64,000 nucleotides of DNA, taken from NCBI GenBank assembly GCA_002104905.1, contig MCFE01000016.1:62001-126000 (forward strand), read 5' to 3'. Each line of letters opens with the position of its first letter. The stretch's first letter is position 1. Shown here piece after piece: positions 52,237 through 63,541 of this stretch. The notes beneath the pieces were generated by a model. It saw only the letters and a program-made list of their open reading frames with translations, was not told the DNA's origin and searched no databases. The stretch comes from Basidiobolus meristosporus CBS 931.73. Lineage: Eukaryota > Basidiobolomycota > Basidiobolomycetes > Basidiobolales > Basidiobolaceae. The position numbers and the translations under genes are program-made.

Positions 52237-53642
52237 ATGGCCTCCCAAAATTACAAAGTTGGTAAGTAACGAGATTGCCATTGAAGCACACTTCGTTTAC
52301 ACTCTGCTGGAAATGTGCAAACAGTTCTGTGAGAAATAATGCTAATTATCTGTTTATTTTTTCAGCTGATATCTCCTTGGCCGCCTTCGGTCGTAAGGAA
52401 ATCGAGCTCGCTGAAAACGAGATGCCTGGACTTATGAACCTCCGTGAGAAGTACGGCCCCTCCAAGCCTTTGGCTGGTGCTCGTATTGCTGGTTGTCTTC
52501 ACATGACCATCCAAACTGCCGTTCTCATTGAGACTCTTGTTATTTTGGGTGCTGAGGTTGCCTGGAGTTCCTGCAACATCTTCTCTACTCAAGATCACGC
52601 TGCCGCTGCCATCGCTGCTACTGGTGTCCCCGTCTTCGCCTGGAAGGGTGAGACCGATGAGGAATACATCTGGTGCATTGAGCAAACCCTCTCTGCCTTC
52701 AAGGATGGCAAGCCTCTTAACTTGATCCTTGATGATGGTGGTGATTTGACCAACATTGTCCACGACAAGTACCCTCAATACCTTGCTGATATCAAGGGTA
52801 TCTCCGAGGAGACCACCACCGGTGTCCACCACCTTTACCAAAAGCTTAAGGAAGGTTTGTTGAAGGTTCCCGCCATCAACGTTAACGACTCCGTTACCAA
52901 GTCTAAGTTCGATAACTTGTACGGTTGCCGTGAATCTCTCGTCGATGGTATCAAGCGTGCCACCGATGTTATGATCGCCGGTAAGGTTTCCGTTGTCGCT
53001 GGTTACGGTGATGTCGGAAAAGGTTGCGCTGCTGCTTTGAGAGGAATGGGATCCCGTGTTATTGTTACCGAAATTGATCCCATCAACGCTCTCCAAGCCT
53101 CTATGGAAGGTTTCGAGGTTACCACCATGGAGAAGGCCGTCACTGAGGGTAACATCTTCGTTACCACCACCGGTAACCGTGATATCATCACTGGTGCTCA
53201 CATGTCCAACATGAAGGATGATGCTATTGTCTGCAACATTGGTCACTTCGATGTTGAGATTGACGTTGCCTGGTTGAAGAAGAACGCTACTGATGTTGTC
53301 AACATCAAGCCCCAAGTTGACCGTTACACCATGCCCAACGGCAACCACCTCATCCTTCTTGCCGAAGGCCGTCTTGTCAACCTTGCCTGTGCTACTGGAC
53401 ATCCTTCCTTTGTTATGTCCAACTCCTTCTCTAACCAAGTCTTGGCCCAAATTGCCCTCTGGACTGATAACGCCTCCTACCCTCTTGGCGTGCACATGCT
53501 TCCCAAGAAGCTCGATGAGGAAGTTGCCGCTGCCCATCTTGGCAAATTGAGCGTCGAGCTCACCAAGCTTACCCCTGTCCAAGCTGAGTACTTGAGCGTT
53601 TCCGCTGAAGGTCCCTTCAAGCCCGAGCACTACCGTTACTAA
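52237..53642 (+). CDS. SAH1: S-adenosylhomocysteinase
   Basis: Splits S-adenosylhomocysteine into adenosine and homocysteine, keeping methylation running. Exons 52237-52261 (25 nt: MASQNYKV) and 52366-53642 give 433 aa. Motifs: [43 protein letters not shown] with the substrate Lys and Asp, [13 protein letters not shown] for NAD binding, and the C terminus FKPEHYRY with the Lys and Tyr that reach into the partner's NAD site. It lacks the 40-residue insertion of plant and many bacterial enzymes, as in animals and fungi. Codon use is strongly biased to C-ending codons, unlike neighbours, which marks high expression; the same bias creates a 435-codon open frame on the other strand that is not a gene. 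Confidence 0.98.
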
Positions 53643-55082
53643 TTCCGCACACCCCCAATAGCTAGTCATTCCCTATATATTACTTCATTTCCTCCTCATG
53701 TGCATAATAACCATCAAGAGGTTAAAAAGTGGTGATGAACAACAATAAAACGGCGATCAAGGGTTGTGTTACTACTACAAGCATAGTACATCGAACGTTT
53801 CTGCTGCGGACTTTCTCCGGAACAAAAATTTCTTTTTTACTCGTATGAGTGTTCGATGTGATGCTGGCAAATGTGGGCTCTGAGTCACGATAAATCCTGA
53901 ATAGAACGGGCACCATATATACGATCAGTCCCATGTTGAATCAAGATACCAAATCTATATTCCTGCAATCTACTCACTCCCAAATGTGGTTCACGATCTG
54001 TGTGTTTTGGGTGGATTAGCCGAGGAGCTGCGGTCAAGCATGGGGCTGCTCTCAACACTGGAAATCTATCGGATTTTTACTAGGTGACGAGTCGAATCAT
54101 ACACAGCATATTGGTGGAAACGATTGCCTATTCTGGCCTTTGGTGTGTGAGGAATTTTGCTTGGTTGTGTGGAAGATTTCCTGACGTGAAGATCAAATAT
54201 AGGCAATCAACGTAGGATCATGACGATGCAGGCATTTTTGCGGCTTGGGGCATCCGAAGCCTTCTGGCAATTGGATGCTCGTGTTCCGAAGATGTTGTCT
54301 ACAAATATCTGGTTATGGTACAGATAACAATTTTAAATGCTGTAAATATAACATCTGTTGTCTTAATTCATCCCTATAAAAAATGGACTGGCCCAGATCA
54401 ACCCTGTCATCTTGGTTCTGTGACTTCGTTGTGGTGACCCAGCCGATTCTGAGATATAATGGTATATCATTGCTGAAAGAAACGAACCTAGCACACGTGC
54501 TGCATTGACCAGGTAACGGTTGGCTAGGTATGGCGTGAGTGGAATATGACATGTTGGATGCTGGGAAAATGCCACAGTAGTAGGGGTTTTGGTAGCACGA
54601 TCTATGTGAATGGAGTGGGCCGTCTAGATCATGGTACCCAAGGATATAAATCCGAATTTGCTCGACATTAATGTACGTTGCCAAGCATGAATCAATCCTA
54701 TGTATATATACATATGTCCCAACCAAATAAAGGACAAACTAGTTATATGCATGCATGCTCTTTATGTCACTAAAAATCCACTTTTAAACAGGGACACAGG
54801 TATTTAACGGTACAGGTGGTGGCTCTTCACTTCTCGGATCTTCCATGCGGGCACAATAGTCAAAGTGAAGTGTTGTATTGCCTTATTCATGATGAGGAGT
54901 AATAGTAAATCAATTCCAAGCATCCCTATATATTCTGGTATGAGGCATTATTCCAGAACGTAGGGCAGCTCTGAAAATTTTGTCGGTGATGCATTTTTAT
55001 CCATCGGCATTGTGAGAACGGCTTAACAGCATTCTGGACATCTTGCCGTTTGGGCCACCGCCACCTCGAACCATTATCAATT
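53643..55082. other. Intergenic stretch with weak minus-strand frames
   Basis: Holds the SAH1 3' flank. A 70-codon minus frame at 53722-53934 starts MGLIVYMVPVLFRIY and ends in a hydrophobic stretch (MLVVVTQPLIAVLLLFITTF), like a tail-anchored microprotein, but it may be chance. A 137-codon minus frame at 54313-54726 has no recognisable content. Confidence 0.3.
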
Positions 55083-55538
55083 ATGCTTTCCAGCGCCTTT
55101 CTCCGTTTGAAATGTATACCTTCTGGTGTAACACGCACCCGTAGGTTTGCTTCCTCGGTCTCTACTGCACCCATATACTGGGAGACGAAATTGGATGATG
55201 GCAGTACCTTTGTCAGCCGCATTCCCAAACAACCCATTGTTCCGAAACCGGAGGACCTACCACCAACCTTGAAGCCAGTTCAGCCCAAAAAGTATCACCT
55301 GACCGAAGCGGACAAGCTGAACATCCAGGAACTTAGAAATGCAAACCCAACCCAATGGACACGCAAACGCTTGGCCGAAAAGTTCGACTGCTCCCCTTTG
55401 TACATATCTTTGGTTGCCCCTTGCCCACCCGAGCGTAAGGCCATACTGGAGTTGGAAAAGGAAAAGAAGTGGAGCCGTATGGGGTACAAGAGACAACAGA
55501 TAACCATTAACAGACAGCGCAGAAGAGAGTTATGGTAG
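55083..55538 (+). CDS. MRPL20: Mitochondrial large-subunit ribosomal protein MrpL20 (mL58)
   Basis: Fungal-specific protein of the mitochondrial ribosome. Intronless, 151 aa from the ATG at 55083. The N end is a typical import leader (MLSSAFLRLKCIPSGVTRTRRFASS). Next come WETKLDDGSTFVSRIP, KYHLTEADKLNIQELR, and the helix-turn-helix-like NPTQWTRKRLAEKFDCSPLY, the family's signature region, followed by the basic tail GYKRQQITINRQRRRELW. The size fits the family. It converges with the ARMC8 gene; the stops are about 470 bases apart. Confidence 0.88.
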   Translation: MLSSAFLRLKCIPSGVTRTRRFASSVSTAPIYWETKLDDGSTFVSRIPKQPIVPKPEDLPPTLKPVQPKKYHLTEADKLNIQELRNANPTQWTRKRLAEKFDCSPLYISLVAPCPPERKAILELEKEKKWSRMGYKRQQITINRQRRRELW

Positions 55539-56005
55539 AAAATTTGATCGCCATTTTTGGTGCTTGCATTTATCCAACGCTTCATAGAACGTAAAGCTGG
55601 CCCTCATTGATTCTACGTTACATACTTCGCATCTGATAGCAATTATGTCCCTCCATGTTCAATTTCATACATCTCTCCAAGCATCATACACAACACACCA
55701 AATAAACAGCATATAGAACACGTCGGTTTGGGTGAGATTCAACATGTGCCCAGGGAAGCTAGACATCTTTTGAGTCGAGATGAGACGAACGCGAGGGTTT
55801 GAAAATCGATACTGTATTTTCTAGGAAACATTTTGGGATTGGGTTGTTTTTCAATTGATGGAGAAAGACGCGATAAAATGTACAACAAAATCTCGATTGA
55901 TCGCAGTAGTAAAGATGGGGAATATGGGGTTGGAAACGATGACTGCTTTTGAAAGCTGAAGAATATAACAATCGAATGAATTCTTGGGTTTACGGAGCTT
56001 CGAGA
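55539..56005. other. Intergenic between convergent MRPL20 and ARMC8
   Basis: 3' flanks only. AATAAA near 55703 could be a polyadenylation signal for MRPL20. No gene seen. Confidence 0.4.
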
Positions 56006-59000
56006 TTATGGATGAAGCTCGGAAGAGCGGAAGTGGCCAAGTGCAGTTTTGACTCTATCGCGTACGTCCAAATCTATATCATCTATTAACGCGCTAAGCA
56101 TACTCTCGAACCCGAGGTTTTGCAATTTGCGAATGCGTTCTGTGTATCCTATTCAATAGAGATTTGATTGGTATGTCGCGGTTTAGGGCCCTGGCAGATG
56201 GAGTTGGATACATACCGCCATGTCGTTCTTCAGTCCAAGTCAGATTTATAATACACCATATTGTCGCAACACGAATAGATGCTTTGGAATGAGTCTGAAT
56301 AGAGCTAAGTTTAGATGGTATATACGCGATCCATTCAAGAATGGAAATTACCATGTATTCTGAAATGAAGTGAAGGATGGTATCACTGTTGACAATGGCC
56401 ATCTTATGTCTCTCGTTACCGGTGGCAACGTTGACGATGGTATACAAGGTCTAATTATGCCGTTAGGGTTGGTTTTGAACATTAGGTTCAACGAGTAAAT
56501 GTAGATACCTGAAGTATGATGTCTTCATTGTCGGATCTCAGTTTCTCTTCAAACAAGGAAATCAGATTGCTTTCCCCAATCCCTTCAAAGACTTGGTTGA
56601 TGCTCTGTAACGCAATGTGATATCAGATAAAGTTCATGGAGTTAGACGAAATTCAACATTACTGTTTCATGGTCGCAAGCTAAATTTCTTAGCAAATTGA
56701 GTGCTTGCTCTTGGATGCCGCTTTCTGAATCGTTAAGCAACCTATCAGAGTGCGTAAGCAAACATGCTGCGCAACACATGGAATTAGCTGGAACTCACAT
56801 TTGTAGTTTAGGATATGTCAGATGCTTCATGACAGTCTGCTTTATCTCAGGTTCCGCCTGGAACAGCAGATTTTTTAGGGCCCACACAGCGTTGAGTCGC
56901 AGGTTGCTATCCATGGAGCTCACCAAGTGTACAAGTCGCTCGATGCCGCCGTGTTCCAAGACAGTCTAAACTGAACATTAATATAAACTACACCGAACAT
57001 CAAGGATGAAATGGTATGTATTACAGTCTTCATTGGCGAAAACCCAAGGACGATGTTGCACAGAGTAGCAGATGCAGTGGTTTGGACGCTAGTGGATTCA
57101 TCGGAAAGAAGCTGGTGGATGGGTTTAGGTTAGGAAATAGCGTAGCTTCAATACAATTGTAAGACCATACATTAAATAGCGGAATGGCAATCCCTGCATC
57201 TACTAGGCTGGTTCTCAGGTTTTTCACAGACCGCGAAAGACTTCTTGTGCATTGGCAAGCGGCGGCTCTAACACCAACGTTTTTGTGTGACATGGCTGCC
57301 ACAATGTGAGGAAGTGCCTTGGCTTCAATAACCTACATGAATGAAAAAGAATAAGTCATGGTGCTAAATGAGTATTAGCAACACAAGACTAACCTGTGCC
57401 CGGCATTCTTCTTTTAAAGAGCTAATTGCTGCGATAGCCAATAGTGCACTCTGTACGTGATATTGGAGTCAGATTCGTGGGGGGTGTGGATAATCCGATA
57501 GACATAATAGGCTAACCTCTTTGATTCTATCGCAGTGTGCTTGAGCTTCAGGGTTGCTAAGCTCTTCATCAGATTGGCATATTAAGCTGGTCAACTTGAT
57601 TATAGCATCAGCATCGCATGCTGCTTTTTGTAGTTCCTCACTCTCACTGACCAAATAAGCTATAAAATAGAAACCATGAGTATTGTGAGGCACATGGAAT
57701 GCGAGACAGAAAGTGGCCAACCGAGAACAAATGATGCCTTTTCTTGTGATACTCCAGGCTCACTAATAAGTTTGACCACGGTTGGAAGCACAATCAAAAC
57801 AATATCAGATTGATAATCCGGAATTACATTAGATCTACTCAAGTTAATTAGGCTGTGGTGATGAATCATCTAAATTAGTAGAGTTTCGGAACAGTCCGTG
57901 GAGTGCATTTAAAATATTACCATGTTGCCGCGAGTAATTGCATGCTTTTAGATTTGTCACGCACTAATTTTAGCATAGCATTTACTGGTTGATCTTCGTT
58001 TCCCGCTGTCAAGAAGTGTTACAGACCATGAAGCCAACATTAGGTTCTCTTACGATACATACCTCGAATCTCAACTACTGATCTTCCAATTTCTGGGTTC
58101 TCGAGACAAAGTGCCTGAAGAGCATCTAGAGCTGCCTCTTGGATCTGCCAATGAAAAATTAGGGTGTGAGTATGTTTTTGCGGCAATAACATGAACGAGT
58201 GGCAAACCTTTGCATGGCCACAGGTCATCAGGTCCACCAGGAGTGGCAGTGCACCAGCAGAAACAATCTGCAACTGTTGCTCGATGTTTTCACAGCATCT
58301 AGCAATAATAGTGGCAGCTAGTTCAGGAACATGGGTAGCATACGGGCGATTGAAAGGTGCATCTTTGGATGCTTGAGAGAAGCCTCTCAGCAGATTGACT
58401 AGCTCCACGATATGCCCGGTCTACGTTTATCCTGTGTTACTCTATGGTCATAATGTTCGTAATCTGTGGAAAGTACCTCGAATATATGCTGCTTGGGAGC
58501 GCGAGGCGAGTTAAATATGGCCTTCAAAGCTCTGGCTGCAGCTTCGATAAGCTTTGGATCATTTCGGAGAGCAAGACAGTCCAAAAGTGGGGGAATAACG
58601 CCAGCATCTATAAGCTTACATACGTTTTCTTCGTTGCCTGTTGAAATGGAAAGTTAGTTCTGAGTGTTGGGGTTTTCGATTGTTATCGAATGAGATACAA
58701 AGTAAAGATCTTTACCGTATGCCAAGCTGCCAAGAATAACTACAGCCTGAATTTTCGATTGCGGATCCGTCGTACTATCATTTTTCACTATGATGTCAAC
58801 GAGTCTAGAATTCGGTTGTGTAAGTGTGTTTCTAGTAAATATTGTGATGTACCGTAGAAACCAGGTAATACCTTGGAAGAATGTTCAAGTTGATGTAAAG
58901 ATCTTTCTTCGTTCTATTTCCAATGATACTATTTTTGATAAATCGGAGAACCCTCACGCGTTCGGCTTTGTCATTAGTAGACAGCAGGGCGACAGAATAG

Positions 59001-59020
59001 TCGTGCTTGGATTGAGTCAT
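56006..59020 (-). CDS. GID5: Armadillo-repeat protein ARMC8/Gid5 (Vid28), many exons
   Basis: Scaffold of the GID/CTLH ubiquitin ligase that presents substrates for degradation. The ATG at 59020 opens MTQSKHDYSVALLSTNDKAE. ARM repeats follow in the order of human ARMC8: VRVLRFIKNSIIGN, AVVILGSLAYG then CKLIDAGVIPPLLDC, ARALKAIFNSPRAP, LAATIIARCCENIEQQ, ALDALQALCLENPEIG, AYLVSESEELQKAA, AACQCTRSLSRSVKNLR, LRLNAVWALKNLLFQAEPEIK, and ATIWCIINLTWTEE. The end, VRDRVKTALGHFRSSELHP, matches the human terminus (CDKAKMALQQYL). At least fifteen short introns cut the gene, often between repeats. The junctions I tested keep frame, but I did not work out every exon. Confidence 0.87.
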
Positions 59021-59348
59021 GACGAACTTTGAAGTACCTCGAGCTAAAATTATAAACAATAAGAAACCCCTAAAGAAGTGGTTTAACTACTGGGTTGAAT
59101 AGGTAGTCTCGAAAGATGAGAAACTATAAATGATAATCCATCATTTCAAAATTCAGTAACTTGCGGCACGTGACGTTCACAACATGAATCTACACAAGGC
59201 CGAATACCATCAGCGTCTCCAATAATCCATATAGAATCTCAAACTTGTGTTCATAACATTTGTTTATTTATCATTTGTCCTGGGCTTGAGAAGTATTCCA
59301 GAGAATATTACATAGAGACCAACAGGATCTTGGCTTACCTCGTTCATT
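59021..59348. promoter_or_regulatory. Bidirectional promoter between ARMC8/GID5 and SLD7
   Basis: The two start codons are 328 bases apart, pointing away from each other. CACGTGACGT lies at 59167-59176 and merges an E-box (CACGTG) with a CRE/ATF-like half (TGACGT). It is nearly central and is the most likely shared control site. This is an inference from position and motif only. Confidence 0.45.
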
Positions 59349-60624
59349 ATGATAACAAACTCAGATCCCTTCCTTCTGACAGGTACTTCTAACCGATTTG
59401 AGTCATGTCTACTTCTTCTAATAAGTCATTCAAGGGTTGAGGTTTTTTGAATTGGAACAGAATCAAGCTGTAACAACTCGCTCATTAAAATTAAAAGTCA
59501 AAGCATGTATAACTCTGAGGGATTTTCCAATTGCCCTACTTTCAGGAAAAAGATACAGGGTGTATCCTTTTAAAGATGTTTGGATGATATAGCTCTAGGT
59601 AATTGTATTGTATCTTCCTTAACAGCTATAGGTATCCTTCTACAGAACACGAGTCAACGCTGAATTTTATCAAAAAAGTATTTTCAGCCGGGAACGGCGG
59701 AATTCTGACCTCTGTTATGGATGACAATACGGAGAATGTAGACCCCTTTTCAAATAATTCGAAAGGTCAGTACTTGATATTAGTGAAGCGAATCCTTTAT
59801 TAACACCCCATAAGATCCATTTCGAAAAGGGCCAAACAACCTCTATGATTGCCATTTAGTATTGTATAGCCAGAGCCAGAGTTCGGGAAAAACGGCGATA
59901 TTTGGCACTGTTCTAAACGATCCATCTACCTTCCAAAATATCTATTGCCCTATAATACGGTCACGTACTATTCAGTTCGATAAGAAAAGTACATCTATTG
60001 CGCAAAAAGACAATCCAATATTTAACATGATACCTTCGCTAAGCTCCGAAGATTTCACGGTATCTTCCCCCGGCAAACCGATATTACCCGAGGAAGATTA
60101 CATCAAACGAATAGGCCATGATAAGCCGAACACAGCAGTGAAACTTCCAGCAATCATGAAAATGAATAATTTGCGACGACATCGCTCGTTAGGGCCACCG
60201 AGAAAACAGGTAAATATCCAAGCCTTATATTCATTAAATGCATCACACTCTAAGAGAGACCAGCAGAAGCCACGGATAGAACCGCCGGTATTCTATGAGG
60301 TGGACAATAAAAAGGTAAGCCCTTGCATATCCAACAAAGACCCAGCAACACTATTTCAGCTTGCTTCAGGAGCTTAAAAGAATCGCTGTCAATGCCCTTC
60401 AGAAAATTGGTATTCTTCGTGGACATCCCGACTTCACTGCTTATTGGAGCCAACTATACAAAAGTTGCCAGTTCGCGCTCGTAAGTGAATTTAACGTGAC
60501 ATTTCCATGGCAAACGCTAAAACAGAATCATCAGAGAAAAGATATCAAGACACGTCACATTACGAATGAAGAAATGCAGAACACGGTAGAAGAGCACGTC
60601 GAGTTCTACCGTAGACAGATGTAA
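59349..60624 (+). CDS. SLD7: Sld7/MTBP-like DNA replication initiation regulator, six exons
   Basis: Sld7 binds Sld3 (Treslin) and helps start replication. Six exons, 59349-59382, 59426-59561, 59626-59769, 59870-60314, 60370-60480 and 60526-60624, keep frame and give about 322 aa. The N part resembles the yeast protein in layout: VIQGLRFFELEQN, KLKVKACITLRDFPIALLSG, KRYRVY. A polar linker follows. The C-terminal domain carries ELKRIAVNALQKIGILRG, AYWSQLYKSCQFAL and, after a 48-nt intron, ITNEEMQNTVEEHVEF, matching yeast Sld7 (LYKITFDAAEF; ESLQETVETLL). The first intron (43 nt) is very short. Identity rests on weak similarity recalled from the family, so it needs a profile search. Confidence 0.58.
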
Positions 60625-61269
60625 ACATGACCCGTATAACTCCAACTACCGTCAAAACGGTTGTATCATAATCGATGCTTAGATATTCAAATGATGCTAA
60701 TGAGCCGCCTAGATCTCGAGAATACTTGCACTTTTAATTTGATTTGTATCTACGATGTGAGCCGTTTGCATATCGAAAAACGTGACTTATTGAAATGGTT
60801 TAATAAACTATGGATGGCTCTACATCAAGAAACTCTGGGCTGGTAAATGCATAATTGTTTCCAAAGAATTCTCCTGGCAATCACAAAATACTCGTAAGCT
60901 CTGACTCGGAATTTCTACGGAAAATCATTGCTACTCACAGTGTTTGTTACACCGGATTTGTGAACAATTGTAACAATGCAGAGAGGCGAGACCATTTTTG
61001 ACTTAATATATCATCTTCTGGTCTTGCCTTATTGCCACCGAGTGTCTTTATCACCTGAGAGAATGAGGTGGTGATGTATCGCTTCAAAGCTAGCACTGGT
61101 TGAGATGTCCAAATAACCGAAAGGACTGCTGTTATTTATCGTTCATAGAATCGCTAATTCGAATGATTTTATTATGATGAAATCTTGTGGAGTTCACTAA
61201 GGGAATTAAGTGGGTGAATTCAGATGAATATAATGGTTGTTAAGATGAACAGAGGAAGGAAGATGCATC
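60625..61269. other. Intergenic between convergent SLD7 and VMA7
   Basis: 3' flanks of the two genes. The frame at 60661-60846 has no known content. Nothing else seen. Confidence 0.4.
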
Positions 61270-61896
61270 TTATTCACCGAAGAGTCTTTGGACACGTTTG
61301 AGTACCGAGTCCTTAGAGGGGTCTAAAGAATCGGTGTGAATCGGAGAGTAACCCACACATTTAGAAATATTACGGGCTTACCATATGGTTGGTCCTTTGA
61401 TGGAATTTCAAGAACAGCTGGGAATGCTTGGTCGTGACTGTCAATAAGCTCTCGAATATCTTCAGCAACCTGTAGCAAATTCATGTTTAGCGTATCAGTT
61501 CCTAGCACGTAAGCTACTGTTACAAGTCTATTTACGTGCTGGTTAATGAGAACAATAGCGATGTCTTTACGACGAGTGTAGTCTAAAAAGGCCTCCTCAA
61601 TTGCTGCGAGAGTAGTTTCTAAGCGGGAAACTGGTGAGCAACTACATTGGCAAATATAAACTGAGCAAGAACTTACTGGCATCTACCACCAAAAAGTTGG
61701 ATTTTTGCCTGGAGTCGATATGACCCACACCAGAAAGAAGTAGACCTGTCACAGTATCCTAATGTGTTATAGACGTTTACGTTTAGGCCAGTGTGGAGGA
61801 AGAAGCAGTATTAGAATGCAAGTGGAGATTACGAACCTCATCACCAATAACAGCAATGAAGTTTCTGTCTTTATATTGGTTATTTGCAGCGGACAT
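61270..61896 (-). CDS. VMA7: V-type H+-ATPase subunit F
   Basis: Small stalk subunit of the vacuolar proton pump V1 sector. Exons begin at the ATG at 61896 ([20 protein letters not shown], 20 codons), then [54 protein letters not shown], and the conserved [24 protein letters not shown] (in parts), ending QRLFGE. About 120 aa, the normal length. The intron after INQH is 66 nt, a multiple of three with no in-frame stop, so keeping it would insert 22 residues; the spliced form matches the family. Junctions are GT-AG; the first donor reads GTTCGT. Confidence 0.93.
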
Positions 61897-63541
61897 TTTT
61901 GAGAAAGAGCCGAAGAAGTAGAAGCGTTGGAAGGTTTCCTCGAATAACGAGGTGAAAAATACACGGGCAAAGCGAAGATTTTAAGATTAACAGCAATATG
62001 GACCGTTCTAAAATATATTTTGAGGTGCATTCATATTCGCCCTTTTTTAGATTTAATTTCCACACATTTAGCCATGGATCAAGCCCACCAATAGCAGCTC
62101 GATAGCCAAGCAACCAGTGTGTAGCCACAAAATGGAGGTTATAACATCAAAGACTATATTTCAAAACGACCATTAATACAAATAAGGTTTTCCATATTAG
62201 ATTTGGACCACCGTTTATAAACTCAGTCCGATCCGATTGGCTGTAGTGTGGTACGAGAAGAGTTGTTTCCTGAACTCTAGGACCCAAGAATTTCTTGGTC
62301 ATACGAAAAAATGCTTATTTTGTTTATCCATATTCGCTAACCCGAGCAATTACCCAGAAGTTTATTCCTATTGAAGCGATGCTAATCCACCGAACAATCT
62401 TCAAGGCGCTTCTATCCCACGAGCTTCCACAATTTGTGCATTACGTACAAGACCAATCGTGAAAATCCCACATTTTCGGCATGCCTGCGCGTTTTTTTCC
62501 CAGACAGCTGGTGGAGCCTGAGGGTAGATAAAAGTATGGTGGTATTATTTTTTTGAAGTATTACTACCGTAAGCTGTGCAGAGATGTGCTATTCCTAATT
62601 GAATGCCACCTGGTCGTTCGTTTTACTGGTGTATTGCCCAACTGCGATCGCATAACTTCTTGTAAGGCACGGTAGATACCTTGCCACTTTTCCATTCTTT
62701 CATGTTTGAGCTGGATAATGATACTGATAATCTCGATATTATGAATTGGGCTAGAGTGAATGACACTATTATGTATTGAATAAGTTGTGAAAATACATTT
62801 TGGAATTTTACCACATCTATTTCATTAAAACCGTGTGTTCTGAGAATGTTGTATACCCAGGCTTTCTTAAACGATTTAAACTATTTAGTAGTCACGTTTC
62901 TAAAATTCAATCCATGGGTCATCAATTAATAGCCAATTCATCCCCCAAATCTACAATAATCAAATATGGGATATCTGATTCATCATTACAGCATAGCTCT
63001 CTACTCGACCGGATGCCTCTACATTCCATGAATGTATCAAGTTCAGAAGTTTTCAGTTATATAGTCTTGACGGATACGAAAGCGAGAGCAGGGTTCAGTT
63101 GCTGTACTTTTTAGAGCACATGAATTGATTCCCATATGGCGATAATAAAACCTCACAAAATGACTGAAATATTAAAAGTGACAACTTCTGGTCTCATGTT
63201 TAATTGGAGTATATTTGTGGATTTGGGATTGGGCATTTGGCCACATTGCGCGTTTGTTTGAGTCGAGGGAGAGAGTGCAAAAAGAGGAGTAGGAATAGAG
63301 CCTATTCAAGTCAAGGAAACAGAGGGTGGGTTACAAAATTTAGATCTCATTATGGGGGGGGGGGCTGCATTTCCATGCCAAAAAGTCCCAACAGTACCCG
63401 GCAGATGAGGAAATGTTGGCAATCAAAAGGTTTACGGTGAGGGCGGGTGAAGGGACTATGTCCATAGTTACTGACAGTTAGGAGAGAGCGCTGCGAGCAC
63501 GGGTAGATAGAGGAGCAGCAAGTCAAGATGAGGGGGGGGAA
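61897..63541. other. Intergenic before the right-edge receptor gene
   Basis: About 1.6 kb. Minus frames at 61880-62128 and 62623-62814 and the plus frame at 62800-63114 have no known domain. Base composition shifts towards G-rich after about 63250, with G-runs at 63354-63363 and 63533-63539. Confidence 0.35.

Noticed and set aside
52362-53669. 435-codon open frame antisense to the whole SAH1 gene
   Set aside because: It mirrors the C-ending codon bias of SAH1, has no known domain and a strange Gly/Asp/Ser/Val-rich composition. Strong codon bias alone produces such antisense frames.
54313-54726. 137-codon minus-strand frame
   Set aside because: No domain, no targeting or membrane pattern, and low coding character. 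It probably occurs by chance in an AT-mixed spacer.
63354-63363. G-runs near 63354 and 63533 (and near 9683) as G-quadruplexes
   Set aside because: Each is a single homopolymer run rather than four spaced G-tracts, so a quadruplex is not supported by the sequence.
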